This document shows positions 5,792 to 12,976 of a stretch of DNA of 48,087 nt, in pieces. A program made the position numbers and the translations under genes. A model generated the notes under the pieces. It was given only the letters and a program-made list of their open reading frames with translations, was not told the DNA's origin and ran no database searches. The DNA is from a virus. Every line of letters begins with the position of its first letter. Position 1 is the stretch's first letter. The stretch covers positions 1 through 48,087 of IMG/VR virus record IMGVR_UViG_3300008108_000363. The stretch is one strand, 5' to 3'.

Positions 5792-5995
5792 ATGCCTTTA
5801 GAAATGTACCAAGATTTAATTCAGTACCAAGCCAAGCGGATTGAATCGCTTACCACTGAATTAAAAACCCAGGAAGCCAAGTACAAAGAACTGCACGCCA
5901 ATTACAAAGAACTGCACGCGGTTGGTCTGGCTGTTGCTCAAGCATTACAAAACGAGATTAAAGAACTTAAAAAGAAACTAAACGATGAAAAATAA
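5792..5995 (+). CDS. Small coiled-coil protein, 67 aa
   Basis: A 67-residue protein starting MPLEMYQDLIQYQAKRIESL. Nearly the whole length is a heptad-like, Lys/Glu/Leu-rich coiled coil with an internal near-repeat (YKELHANYKELHA). I take this start rather than a longer hydrophobic-leading frame, because the extension would run back through the terminator. It overlaps the next gene by 11 bases. Function unknown; probably an oligomerising accessory protein. Confidence 0.65.
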   Translation: MPLEMYQDLIQYQAKRIESLTTELKTQEAKYKELHANYKELHAVGLAVAQALQNEIKELKKKLNDEK

Positions 5996-6182
5996 CAAAC
6001 TGAATCCGGTAGACAAGTACATACTATCCGGGGCGCTTGAACTTTGGGTTGAAGCGTTTAACCAAGAGCGTACAAATAACAAAGGTATCTCTTTGTTTGG
6101 TGAGCATTACGCCGAGGTTATGGCTCAAGAGATTAAACGAAAACTAAATATCAAAGAAGAAGATGAACCAGGTAACGTATAA
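5985..6182 (+). CDS. Hypothetical protein, 65 aa
   Basis: A 65-residue helical protein (MKNNKLNPVDKYILSGALEL at the start, RKLNIKEEDEPGNV at the end) that overlaps both neighbours and so belongs to a run of coupled small early genes. No recognised domain. Confidence 0.6.
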   Translation: MKNNKLNPVDKYILSGALELWVEAFNQERTNNKGISLFGEHYAEVMAQEIKRKLNIKEEDEPGNV

Positions 6183-6372
6183 CTATTGGACAAGCGTCAA
6201 GGGAAGCCACGCCGCAAGAGAGATTTGCGCTGACTTGAACAAGATGCTGGGAAGAACTGCTTGCCGTATTGCCCACAAGCAAGCGGGCGGCATTTACTTT
6301 TTAGACCTAATCGTAACTGGTGACGAAGCCATCAAGTACGACATTGAATCGGACTTTGTTTTATCCTTTTAA
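6163..6372 (+). CDS. Hypothetical protein, 69 aa
   Basis: A 69-residue protein with a plausible small alpha/beta pattern (EICADLNKMLGRTACRIAHK, then GGIYFLDLIVTGDEAIKYDI). It overlaps the preceding gene by 20 bases. Not recognised. Confidence 0.6.
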   Translation: MNQVTYNYWTSVKGSHAAREICADLNKMLGRTACRIAHKQAGGIYFLDLIVTGDEAIKYDIESDFVLSF

Positions 6373-6392
6373 CAAACTAAAAAACCAAAACA

Positions 6393-6698
6393 ATGAGCAA
6401 GTATAAAACAACTTTGGATTATTGGAACCCAAGAAACGAAACGGTTGTAACCAATGATGGGTTTCGTTATGTTGATACAACTTCAGTCATAACAAACACA
6501 AAAAAGATTGAGGACGATACCGAGATTGGTATGTTTGAACAATTCTATAAACTGAACAATAGTTTAAGATATTGTAATGGCTCTCACTACAAATGGCAAG
6601 ATGCTGAATGGTCAAACAAATATAGCAAGTGGTTAAAGTCCGATGACTACCGAAAGAAAAGTTTTAACCTTTACTATGGTAATGGGGTTGTCGATTAA
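6393..6698 (+). CDS. Hypothetical protein, 101 aa
   Basis: A 101-residue protein rich in Tyr, Asn, Trp, Lys and Asp (MSKYKTTLDYWNPRNE; WQDAEWSNKYSKWLKSDDYR). The start codon lies in an A-rich leader typical of Bacteroidota. The composition is more A/T-rich than the genes at 4.9-5.6 kb, so the foreign-looking module has ended by here. Function unknown. Confidence 0.65.
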   Translation: MSKYKTTLDYWNPRNETVVTNDGFRYVDTTSVITNTKKIEDDTEIGMFEQFYKLNNSLRYCNGSHYKWQDAEWSNKYSKWLKSDDYRKKSFNLYYGNGVVD

Positions 6699-6737
6699 AA
6701 AAAATAAACAAACAAACGCTTTTAACTAATCAACACT

Positions 6738-6836
6738 ATGGAGAGTATTCTAGAACTTATTAAAGTGCTTACAGGACCAGTAATTGTATCGTATGTCTAC
6801 TATCGTATTTACAAGTATGAAAAAGACAGCGAATAA
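6738..6836 (+). CDS. Small membrane peptide, 32 aa
   Basis: A 32-residue peptide with one hydrophobic helix (LIKVLTGPVIVSYVYYRIY) and a charged end (KYEKDSE). It starts with ATG after an A-rich leader and stands between two genes with no competing frame. Likely a single-pass inner-membrane peptide; function unknown. Confidence 0.5.
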   Translation: MESILELIKVLTGPVIVSYVYYRIYKYEKDSE

Positions 6837-6889
6837 ATATAGGTTAACTGACGCGCAATACAACGCTTTTGTATAACGATAAAGGAGAA

Positions 6890-6919
6890 GCGGACTGCCT
6901 TCAAGTGTCCGCATTTTTT
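6890..6919 (+). terminator. Intrinsic terminator GCGGAC/GTCCGC + T-run
   Basis: A 6-bp stem with an 11-base loop followed by ATTTTTTATTTTTTT. The first T-run ends 21 bases before the next ATG, repeating the terminator-then-gene arrangement seen at three other places in this window. Confidence 0.75.
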
Positions 6920-6940
6920 ATTTTTTTATTTAATTGTCTT

Positions 6941-7117
6941 ATGAAAACTAAACTATCAACCTTCTATATGGCCGCCGTTGAATATCCTCACGTTCGTGGC
7001 CCTTTGTTTCAAGTGCAAGCCCGAACCGAGAAAGAAGCAAGAGCAAAATTGCGCTTCCGACTTGGTATGGGACGTTGTCCAAACGGAACTAAGTTCGTAG
7101 ATTTGTTTACCATCTAA
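6941..7117 (+). CDS. Hypothetical protein, 57 aa
   Basis: A 57-residue protein beginning MKTKLSTFYMAAVEYPHVRG and containing RTEKEARAKLRFRLGMGR. I use the ATG after ATTGTCTT, because the gene downstream has the same ATTGTCTTATG start context; the longer frame would run through the terminator. The pattern, a short beta segment then a helix carrying EKEARAKLR, resembles many small phage proteins of unknown role. It may share a message with the amidoligase cassette. Confidence 0.65.
   Translation: MKTKLSTFYMAAVEYPHVRGPLFQVQARTEKEARAKLRFRLGMGRCPNGTKFVDLFTI
7075..7105 (+). promoter_or_regulatory. Possible promoter for the amidoligase cassette
   Basis: TTG, 20 bases, then TAGATTTG (TAnnTTTG) lie within the end of the preceding small gene, 41 bases before the first amidoligase ATG. 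The spacing equals that of the four stronger early promoters, but the -33 block is CGTTG rather than ACTTG, so this is a weaker call. Confidence 0.4.
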
Positions 7118-7146
7118 TCAACTAACCAATTTAATTTTATTGTCTT

Positions 7147-8490
7147 ATGGAAAGCAAGCCTTTATTTCGTGTTGGCGAGCAAGTGAGAATTGTCAAGCCT
7201 TCAAGACCAGCAATTATCTGGAACGATTTAGGAGAAATGGACCATTTAAATGGTCAGATACGTACCATCATTCAAGTTTTTGAAGACCGATGTTATGTAG
7301 ACAACGACGGACGTAGAGTTGGTAACTGGTCGTTATCATTTGATTGTCTTGTCAAAATAGAACAGCCAGAACCAATGAACAGCAACGACGAAGAAGATGA
7401 CGACTCTGAGTATGTAACTGACGTTGAGGGCCAAAAGATACCGCGAGAAGAAGCGGTGTTTACTAGTCTTGACGGCTGGGTACACGTTGACCGCGTAGTA
7501 ACTGCTGAAGATGGCGAGACGATGCACGAATCCACCGTTCGCGACCACGGCTATCGTTACGACCATCGTGGTGACTTGTATCAGAGGGACGAGCTGTACT
7601 ATGTGCAAGATACCGACGATTACCGTCACGAAAGTGAAGAAGGCGACACGTTCTTCTGGCACGAGCGTGATGGTGAGTACTACAGTTACGAGCCAGACAA
7701 CAATGATGAACGCCACGGCTACCAAAATGGCCCTCGCAATGACTATTCTGACGGCGCAAAGTTTCGTTTTGGCGTAGAGGTTGAGAAAGAAGACCGCGAC
7801 CCAATCGAATCTTACAGTCTTAACGATGTAGACAACACTGGCTGGGCTCGCGAATGCGACGGCTCACTTGACGACTATAGCGGCTACGAGTTAGTCAGTC
7901 CTATGTTTGACTTATTCGGAGATCGCTTTGATGCTCAGGTCAACAGCGATATCTTGTCTTACCACATCAACGCTGACCAGTCAAGTAACTGCGGTGGTCA
8001 TATTGGCTTCTCTATCAAGGGCAAGAGTGGCGTAGAAGCATTTGACTTGTACAACGGTTTCTTCCCACTGCTGTTCTCTATGTATCGTCATAGACTCAAC
8101 GGCACGTGGTCAAAACTGCGTACCAACAACAACTTCAAACGAGCCAGAGAGAAATACTCTGCTGTTAATGTTCGGTACAGCTACATTGAGTTCCGCATCT
8201 TCAGTGCGGTCAAGAATGTAACCAACTTGCTATGGCGTCGCGACTTGCTACGCATTATGGCTAAGAATCCCAAGAAGGGTGTTATGTGGTGGCTCAACCA
8301 AGCAATCAATCCTAACTCAGTCCTTCACAATCACTTGCTCAAGGTATACAGCGTAGAGAAAATCAATCTCGTCTGTGCTTATGCCGCGGCAATCGCAGAA
8401 CGTATGAATGGTCGCAAGTATGTAGACCTCATCCAATTTGCCGACGAAGATGCTAAGCACAACGCAAAGCGTTTCGTCAACAACCTCTAA
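7147..8490 (+). CDS. Amidoligase-family (GCS-like COOH-NH2 ligase) protein, first copy
   Basis: A 447-residue protein. Residues ~5-75 look like a small SH3/KOW-type beta domain (FRVGEQVRIVKPS ... GNWSLSFDCLVKIEQ), followed by an acidic linker. Residues ~90-195 are very rich in Tyr, Asp, His and Glu (GYRYDHRGDLYQRDELYYV; FFWHERDGEYYSYEPD). The amidoligase domain starts near residue 205 with FRFGVEVEKED (E211, E213), then DGSLDDYSGYELVSP from 238, CGGHIGF from 282, and a helical C-terminal half with YIEFRIFSAV. The family forms amide bonds between a carboxylate and an amine using ATP. Compared with the second copy, the second His after CGGH is replaced by Gly. It is followed directly by a glutamine amidotransferase, the classic partner. 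Substrate unknown. Confidence 0.82.
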   Translation: MESKPLFRVGEQVRIVKPSRPAIIWNDLGEMDHLNGQIRTIIQVFEDRCYVDNDGRRVGNWSLSFDCLVKIEQPEPMNSNDEEDDDSEYVTDVEGQKIPREEAVFTSLDGWVHVDRVVTAEDGETMHESTVRDHGYRYDHRGDLYQRDELYYVQDTDDYRHESEEGDTFFWHERDGEYYSYEPDNNDERHGYQNGPRNDYSDGAKFRFGVEVEKEDRDPIESYSLNDVDNTGWARECDGSLDDYSGYELVSPMFDLFGDRFDAQVNSDILSYHINADQSSNCGGHIGFSIKGKSGVEAFDLYNGFFPLLFSMYRHRLNGTWSKLRTNNNFKRAREKYSAVNVRYSYIEFRIFSAVKNVTNLLWRRDLLRIMAKNPKKGVMWWLNQAINPNSVLHNHLLKVYSVEKINLVCAYAAAIAERMNGRKYVDLIQFADEDAKHNAKRFVNNL

Positions 8491-8532
8491 TTGTTTCTTT
8501 TCATTTCTAATTCTATTTAATTCTTTTTTCTT

Positions 8533-9426
8533 ATGTGTATTGCAATTCTTAACCACGGTAAAAAACTTACCCGTACTGAAATGTCTAACTGCTGGGTGTC
8601 TAACGACGACGGCGCTGGTATGCTGTTCATCAAGGACGGCTACCTTCAGGCAATCAAACAACCCAACACCGACGGCTTCAATTGTGCCGGTGCTTCGTTT
8701 GACAAGTTCTACAAGGACTACGAAGAAATCTACGCTGAGTCTCGCAAGTTTGGCTATCCGATACTTGTTCATTTCCGTATTGCTACTCACGGACTTGACC
8801 CAGAGTATCTGCATCCATTCTTTGTCAGCGACAGCGTAGGTCTTATTCACAACGGCATCATCTATGGCTACGGCACTCGCGATTACAGCGACACTGCCGA
8901 GTTCACTCAGGAACTTGCTACTTTGCCTACGAGTATGACTCACAATGTAGAGTTCCTTGACATCCCATTCATTGCTAACTCTATCTCCGACAAGCTAGAG
9001 GATAGCAACAAGATTGTCTTTATGGACGATCGTGGTGAGTACCGCATCTTCGGTGAGAAACTCGGCCACTGGGTCGGCAACAACTGGTTCAGCAACGATG
9101 CGTACAAGACACGCACTACGTACTTCGGTTCCACCGTGGGCAAGCCAACTGCTAAGTATCAGCCACGCACTCAGTCATACTACGACAAGTGGTCTTACGA
9201 TGAGTTCTACGACTCGCCATATGGAACAGCAATCAAGCCATCACAAGAAGAAGCATACGTTGATACCAAGTACGAATGCTTTGTGTGTGCCCAAGATGTA
9301 CACGTAAACGACGAGGCTTGCTGTGTTGACTGTGGCTCTTACATCATTGAGGCAGAGTCTGAGGTAGTGAACAAGCTACTTGAAGAAGACGAGATGCTGA
9401 ATGGCCGCACTATTTTTATGGACTAA
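8533..9426 (+). CDS. Class II glutamine amidotransferase (Ntn hydrolase) with zinc ribbon
   Basis: A 297-residue protein. After Met removal Cys2 (MCIAILNHG) becomes the N-terminal nucleophile of the Ntn-type glutaminase. Other class II hallmarks follow: the Asn/Asp/Gly turn NDDGAGMLF, the glutamine-binding Arg in VHFRIATHG, HPFFVSDS, and the oxyanion-hole HNG in GLIHNGII. The domain liberates ammonia from glutamine for a partner synthetase. Near the C-terminus (residues ~250-275) CFVC and CCVDC form a likely zinc ribbon, an uncommon addition. No synthetase domain is fused, so the flanking amidoligases are the obvious partners. The start is fixed by the catalytic Cys at position 2. Confidence 0.88.
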   Translation: MCIAILNHGKKLTRTEMSNCWVSNDDGAGMLFIKDGYLQAIKQPNTDGFNCAGASFDKFYKDYEEIYAESRKFGYPILVHFRIATHGLDPEYLHPFFVSDSVGLIHNGIIYGYGTRDYSDTAEFTQELATLPTSMTHNVEFLDIPFIANSISDKLEDSNKIVFMDDRGEYRIFGEKLGHWVGNNWFSNDAYKTRTTYFGSTVGKPTAKYQPRTQSYYDKWSYDEFYDSPYGTAIKPSQEEAYVDTKYECFVCAQDVHVNDEACCVDCGSYIIEAESEVVNKLLEEDEMLNGRTIFMD

Positions 9427-9445
9427 TGTTTAAACAGATTGTATT

Positions 9446-11173
9446 ATGGTAACTATAAATTTCTCAAACTCACTAGATGAGTTCTCTAATGAACTGTTTC
9501 ACCCAGAGGCAGCAAGCATAGAGCATAAGGTGCTAAAAGGTCACGACATCTATCTAGATGTTGACTTCAGAGTCATACCAACAATGACTTCTGTATGTAG
9601 GCCTATGATTAACTACGATGGCTCACGTATAACAGACGGTATCATAACTGTTCTCCTTACGAGGGGGACATTTGGTGGCGTTACATTACGATCCAGAATG
9701 GATACTAATGATACTATTTTTGACTACGATGCTACCGGTTTAAGTCTTAGATATCTAAGTGTTCTGCTTTGGTCTTCTACAATCAACGGACAGAATCCAA
9801 GGCTGAACAAGGTCTTCAATAAGTATGAGCAAGAGGTTAAGCTAACGTCTCTGTTTAATTCAACAAACTCAGTATTTGAATCTAACTCAGAAGACGAAGG
9901 CATTCCGGTGTTGATTGATAACTGCTTAAGTGCAGAGACTGGTTCTTATACTAACGTAATCAGATATGTTGACGAAGACTTAGTTGCTACCAAGGAATAC
10001 ATAGAAGAACTCTATGGTAGAGAACGATATATATCTATAAGTTGGTCTGGCCACTATAAAGAATACATAACCTGCAACGACGGAGTAGTTCGTAGAGTTC
10101 AGGACTGTAAGCCTATGTTGACTGGCATAACTGTTAACGAAGACGGTAGTAGTTCTATTATTAAAGTAGAGTATGTATCTCTTGATGTTTTGGCTAGCTC
10201 AGAATATACAGTGACTACAGATCGTCTAGATCAAAACTATGACTCACTATACATCTTTAACCATACTGCTGAACGACTTGTAGGCAATACTTATGGAGAC
10301 ATAACTCCTATTATGTATGGACATAGGTTCTGTCTTGACAAACGGTTTAGGCCAATACACTGCCGACTTGACTACCACTCCAGCGACAGAGATGCTGCTG
10401 AAGAGATTAAGTCAGGTATGACTATTGGTTTTGAGATTGAGAAGGAAGACGAGAGTGCGCTTATGTCTTACGATGCACACACTCTTCTTGAAGATACTGG
10501 ATGGTTCAAGGAACGTGATGGTTCTCTTGACGACGACACCGGGTACGAACTAGTCAGTCCTATCTACGACCTGATGAGCGACAAGCTAGACAATGACATC
10601 AAGTCAAGTCCAGAACTTACTGAGCTAATCAATGCCGACTATGGGCGTCGCTGTGGTGGCCACATCCACATTGGCAATGGCGACAGTGGCTCTACGTTGT
10701 TTGACAAGATGTCTCCCTGGATACCACTCATCTACTCACTATACGTTGGGCGTATCGGTGGTGAGTACTGCAAGATCAAGAAGAACGACGACATCAAGCA
10801 CCACACAGAAAAGTACCAAGCTGTACGAATCTTTGACAATCGTATTGAGCTTCGTATCATCTCAGCCGTACCAAATGTAGAGACATTGCTATGGCGCAGA
10901 GACCTTATGCGTATGATTATGAATAATCTTGACTGGACTCCAATGAAGATTGTTAATCAACTGCTTGACCCAAAGAGTGAGCTATATGCTCTGCTACACA
11001 AGCAGTACATACCATCACAGATTTCTGTCAAGGCTAGGCTCTATGCCTACTTTGCTTCCGAGTTACTTGATGATGCTCACGCTGTCAAGCAACACGTTAT
11101 GAATGCTGTAGACTACTTCAGCAATACACAAATTCGTCACCTTAAATCATACTCTTTCAATGTCAACAAGTAA
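9446..11173 (+). CDS. Amidoligase-family (GCS-like COOH-NH2 ligase) protein, second copy
   Basis: A 575-residue protein. The first ~320 residues are a long acidic, beta-like extension without a family I can name; they include a stretch near residue 190 with ISISWSGHYKEYITC. The amidoligase domain begins near residue 325 with MTIGFEIEKED (E330, E332), then DGSLDDDTGYELVSP from 358, CGGHIHIG from 403 with both histidines (H406, H408), and ends with RIELRIISAV and LLWRRDLMRMI. The C-terminal 250 residues align by eye with those of the first copy (LLWRRDL, MIVNQLLDPKSEL), so the two are paralogues. It overlaps the next gene by 14 bases. This copy keeps the complete motif and is the better candidate for the active ligase. 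Confidence 0.82.
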   Translation: MVTINFSNSLDEFSNELFHPEAASIEHKVLKGHDIYLDVDFRVIPTMTSVCRPMINYDGSRITDGIITVLLTRGTFGGVTLRSRMDTNDTIFDYDATGLSLRYLSVLLWSSTINGQNPRLNKVFNKYEQEVKLTSLFNSTNSVFESNSEDEGIPVLIDNCLSAETGSYTNVIRYVDEDLVATKEYIEELYGRERYISISWSGHYKEYITCNDGVVRRVQDCKPMLTGITVNEDGSSSIIKVEYVSLDVLASSEYTVTTDRLDQNYDSLYIFNHTAERLVGNTYGDITPIMYGHRFCLDKRFRPIHCRLDYHSSDRDAAEEIKSGMTIGFEIEKEDESALMSYDAHTLLEDTGWFKERDGSLDDDTGYELVSPIYDLMSDKLDNDIKSSPELTELINADYGRRCGGHIHIGNGDSGSTLFDKMSPWIPLIYSLYVGRIGGEYCKIKKNDDIKHHTEKYQAVRIFDNRIELRIISAVPNVETLLWRRDLMRMIMNNLDWTPMKIVNQLLDPKSELYALLHKQYIPSQISVKARLYAYFASELLDDAHAVKQHVMNAVDYFSNTQIRHLKSYSFNVNK

Positions 11174-11396
11174 AATTGAAGCTAACTTCAGCAAGCCGTA
11201 CAAGCACGGCCTTACACGTTCAACTGCATACGTAACTGCTTTCGTATCTATTGATGCACCTAACCATCGGTTCAAGATAGACATCACCAGTGGGCACGAC
11301 ACTCTTGGCTCTGGCTCTGAGTTCAACCTACCAAAGATGGAAGCAACACTTCGTATGAAGGAAGAGATACTTGAGTTCATTAAACAGCACGTATAG
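11160..11396 (+). CDS. Hypothetical protein, 78 aa
   Basis: A 78-residue protein starting inside the end of the second amidoligase gene. The sequence (YVTAFVSIDAPNHRFKIDIT, then MEATLRMKEEILEFIKQHV) suggests a small beta sheet followed by an amphipathic helix. Coupling to the ligase gene suggests it is part of, or regulated with, the amidoligase cassette. Not recognised. Confidence 0.65.
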   Translation: MSTSKIEANFSKPYKHGLTRSTAYVTAFVSIDAPNHRFKIDITSGHDTLGSGSEFNLPKMEATLRMKEEILEFIKQHV

Positions 11397-11397
11397 T

Positions 11398-11529
11398 ATG
11401 AGCGACGAACAACTTGACAAAGAGATCCGTAAACAGAATGATCGTATGATTGACGCTGGAATATGGTTTCTTAGATTGACTATATTTGGGAATCTAGTGC
11501 TGTTAGTTTTATTTAACCTTCTAATGTAG
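11398..11529 (+). CDS. Small single-pass membrane protein, 43 aa
   Basis: A 43-residue protein with a charged head (MSDEQLDKEIRKQNDRM) and one C-terminal hydrophobic helix (LRLTIFGNLVLLVLFNLLM). The ATG lies one base after the preceding stop. Likely tail-anchored in the inner membrane. Function unknown. Confidence 0.55.
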   Translation: MSDEQLDKEIRKQNDRMIDAGIWFLRLTIFGNLVLLVLFNLLM

Positions 11530-11531
11530 CT

Positions 11532-11837
11532 ATGATTATGAAAATGTCTATAGAGGATTTTTTGTCTTCATCATTTAAGATTGACTTCTGTGTTGATGAA
11601 CACAATCGTCACAGTGTATTCTTTGAACCAGAGTGGGAAGACGACTGGAAGACAGTAAACTTTGGAGAGAACTTCTACGACGTTAACCTTTGGCTTGACG
11701 ACGATGACACAGTTCGCTTCGGAGTATACTGGATTAAGCCAGATCCAGATAACTCTACCGATGGTGCTTGGGTAACTGACAGCAAAGTTGTGTGCAGTAG
11801 CGACTGTAGCTCTTCAGTTATCACAATTAGTAGGTGA
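11532..11837 (+). CDS. Hypothetical acidic protein, 101 aa
   Basis: A 101-residue acidic protein with beta-like sequence (NRHSVFFEPEWEDDWKTVNF; DVNLWLDDDDTVRFGVYWI) and a Cys/Ser-rich end. It begins two bases after the previous stop; three Met codons in its first five leave the exact start open. It is the last gene before the second RNA locus. Function unknown. Confidence 0.6.
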   Translation: MIMKMSIEDFLSSSFKIDFCVDEHNRHSVFFEPEWEDDWKTVNFGENFYDVNLWLDDDDTVRFGVYWIKPDPDNSTDGAWVTDSKVVCSSDCSSSVITISR

Positions 11838-11860
11838 TTTATCAACAAAATCATTTAAAC

Positions 11861-11893
11861 ACTTGCATCTTAATTTTTTCTCGTGTAACTTCG
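11861..11893 (+). promoter_or_regulatory. Promoter (-33 ACTTGC, -7 TAACTTCG)
   Basis: ACTTGC, then TAACTTCG 20 bases after the TTG. The -7 octamer differs from TAnnTTTG by one base (TTCG), a variant shared with the promoter before the ribonucleotide reductase genes. Predicted start of transcription is about 11899, at the beginning of the second structured RNA. Confidence 0.65.
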
Positions 11894-11898
11894 CCTAG

Positions 11899-12080
11899 CG
11901 AAAGCAAGTCAGCGATACGACAGTAGCTGTTCGGATGTGAGACATACGAAAGGCAATCGTAGCATCGTGCGTCGTAGCGTAGCGAGAGGCCCTCAGGCCG
12001 ACGAAGCGTAGCGCGACGCCTGTGTCTAAGTACGAAAGACGTAGACGCAGGACGCGCTCGTTACGTTGTTTGAGCGGCGT
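11899..12080 (+). ncRNA. Candidate structured noncoding RNA B
   Basis: About 180 bases right after a promoter, without a reading frame and full of hairpins: CTaGC-GAAA-GCaAG with a GNRA tetraloop; CGACAG-TAG-CTGtTCG; ATGT-GAG-ACAT; GCGTCG (11969-11974) with CGACGC (12014-12019) around GGCC-CTCA-GGCC; a long hairpin CCTGtGTCTA...TAGACgCAGG (12019-12051); and ACGC-GCTC with GAGC-g-GCGT (12052-12080). G+C is high compared with neighbouring genes. As in RNA A, several hairpins have three-base loops. It could be a free RNA or the leader of the 30-residue membrane peptide that follows. No known RNA family is recognised. Confidence 0.55.
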
Positions 12081-12101
12081 ATTGTAAACCAACAACAACC
12101 T

Positions 12102-12194
12102 ATGAAACAGAAAATAAAATCTTACTCGGACGTAGCTCTTATGCTTATGTCTATCACGATGATTGTCTTGTACTTAGTAGACAGGACCAACTAA
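12102..12194 (+). CDS. Membrane micropeptide, 30 aa
   Basis: A 30-residue peptide, MKQKIKSYSDVALM at the start, with a single hydrophobic helix (ALMLMSITMIVLYLV) and the end DRTN. The leader (AACAACAACCT before ATG) is typical of this phage. It stands just after RNA B and before a terminator, so it probably shares that transcript. Function unknown. Confidence 0.55.
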   Translation: MKQKIKSYSDVALMLMSITMIVLYLVDRTN

Positions 12195-12297
12195 CAGCAA
12201 AATAAAAATCGCCCCGCGCAGGCAATGACCCCCAACACTACAAAGGTAGGCGCGGCTACGCTATGTAAAAGTTCTCCGTATAAGAACACAGCACGTG

Positions 12298-12329
12298 AGT
12301 GGGTAGGTACGGCTACGCCACTTTTCTTC
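12298..12329 (+). terminator. Intrinsic terminator after RNA B unit
   Basis: AGTGG-GTAG pairs with CTAC-g-CCACT (nine pairs, one bulge, loop GTACGG), followed by TTTTCTTCTTC. It ends the RNA B/micropeptide unit just before the next promoter. A shorter look-alike (GTAG-GCGCGG-CTAC) lies about 55 bases upstream. Confidence 0.75.
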
Positions 12330-12337
12330 TTCTAAAA

Positions 12338-12370
12338 ACTTGCATATCAATTAGATTGCTGTTATATTTG
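12338..12370 (+). promoter_or_regulatory. Promoter of the recombination/replication operon
   Basis: ACTTGC, then TATATTTG (perfect TAnnTTTG) 20 bases after the TTG, 21 bases before the ERF start codon. It shares ACTTGCAT with the promoter of RNA B. It is the best consensus promoter in the window and the likely main early promoter. Confidence 0.8.
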
Positions 12371-12391
12371 TATGATAATTCAATTCAACCT

Positions 12392-12976
12392 ATGGAAAAA
12401 CTAACATTCCAACAGCGGCTGATTAACGTCCAGTCGCGGCTGAAGGCACCAAAGTCTCAGTACAATTCGTTCGGTAAGTACGCTTACCGTAACCAGGAGG
12501 ACATCCTGGAGGCAGTCAAGCCTCTGCTTGCAGAGAACGGACTCGTTATGACAGTATCCGATGAAATCATTGGCGTTGGAGAACTTATGATTGTTCGTGC
12601 TGTTGTTAATGTTACCGATGGTACTGACAGTATTAAGGTATCCGCTTCTGCTGGCATTGACACCAACCGCAAGGGTATGGACATCGCACAATCGTTCGGT
12701 GCTTCATCGTCGTATGCTCGCAAGTACGCACTCAATGGTATGTTCTTGATTGACGACACCAAAGATGCTGACGCTACTAACACTCACGGCAAAGACGCGG
12801 CAGTTGCTACGCCTGCCGCTAAGCCTCAGGTAAAAGGCGACGATATGTTTCAGAAAGCCATCGACTCTATGAAGGAGAAGGGAACGAAGGAACAGTACGA
12901 CAAGATTATCGCGGCAGTTGGAGTACAGCTGTCCGAGGCTCAACGCAATGCGCTATCCAAGTTCATCAAGAAATAA
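12392..12976 (+). CDS. erf: ERF-family single-strand annealing protein
   Basis: A 194-residue single-strand DNA annealing protein of the ERF family, used for phage recombination and repair. The start at MEKLTFQQRL is fixed by the promoter and terminator just upstream. Diagnostic features: the N-terminal helix-rich LINVQSRLKAPKSQYNSFGKYAYRN, DILEAVKPLLAENGLVM at 37-53, and the core GMDIAQSFGASSSYARKYALNGMFLIDD at ~95-122, the family's hallmark. The C-terminal part after ~140 is a linker and a small helical domain. It is the first gene of the operon, followed by a RecE-type nuclease and an SSB-like protein, a standard recombination trio. Confidence 0.92.
   Translation: MEKLTFQQRLINVQSRLKAPKSQYNSFGKYAYRNQEDILEAVKPLLAENGLVMTVSDEIIGVGELMIVRAVVNVTDGTDSIKVSASAGIDTNRKGMDIAQSFGASSSYARKYALNGMFLIDDTKDADATNTHGKDAAVATPAAKPQVKGDDMFQKAIDSMKEKGTKEQYDKIIAAVGVQLSEAQRNALSKFIKK

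Noticed and set aside
7293-7804. Leftward frames opposite the first amidoligase
   Set aside because: They mirror the acidic Tyr/Asp codons of the ligase; no start context or protein-like pattern.
11481-11488. TATATTTG as a promoter inside the 43-residue membrane protein gene
   Set aside because: It encodes part of the hydrophobic helix and has no TTG 20 bases upstream; probably chance.
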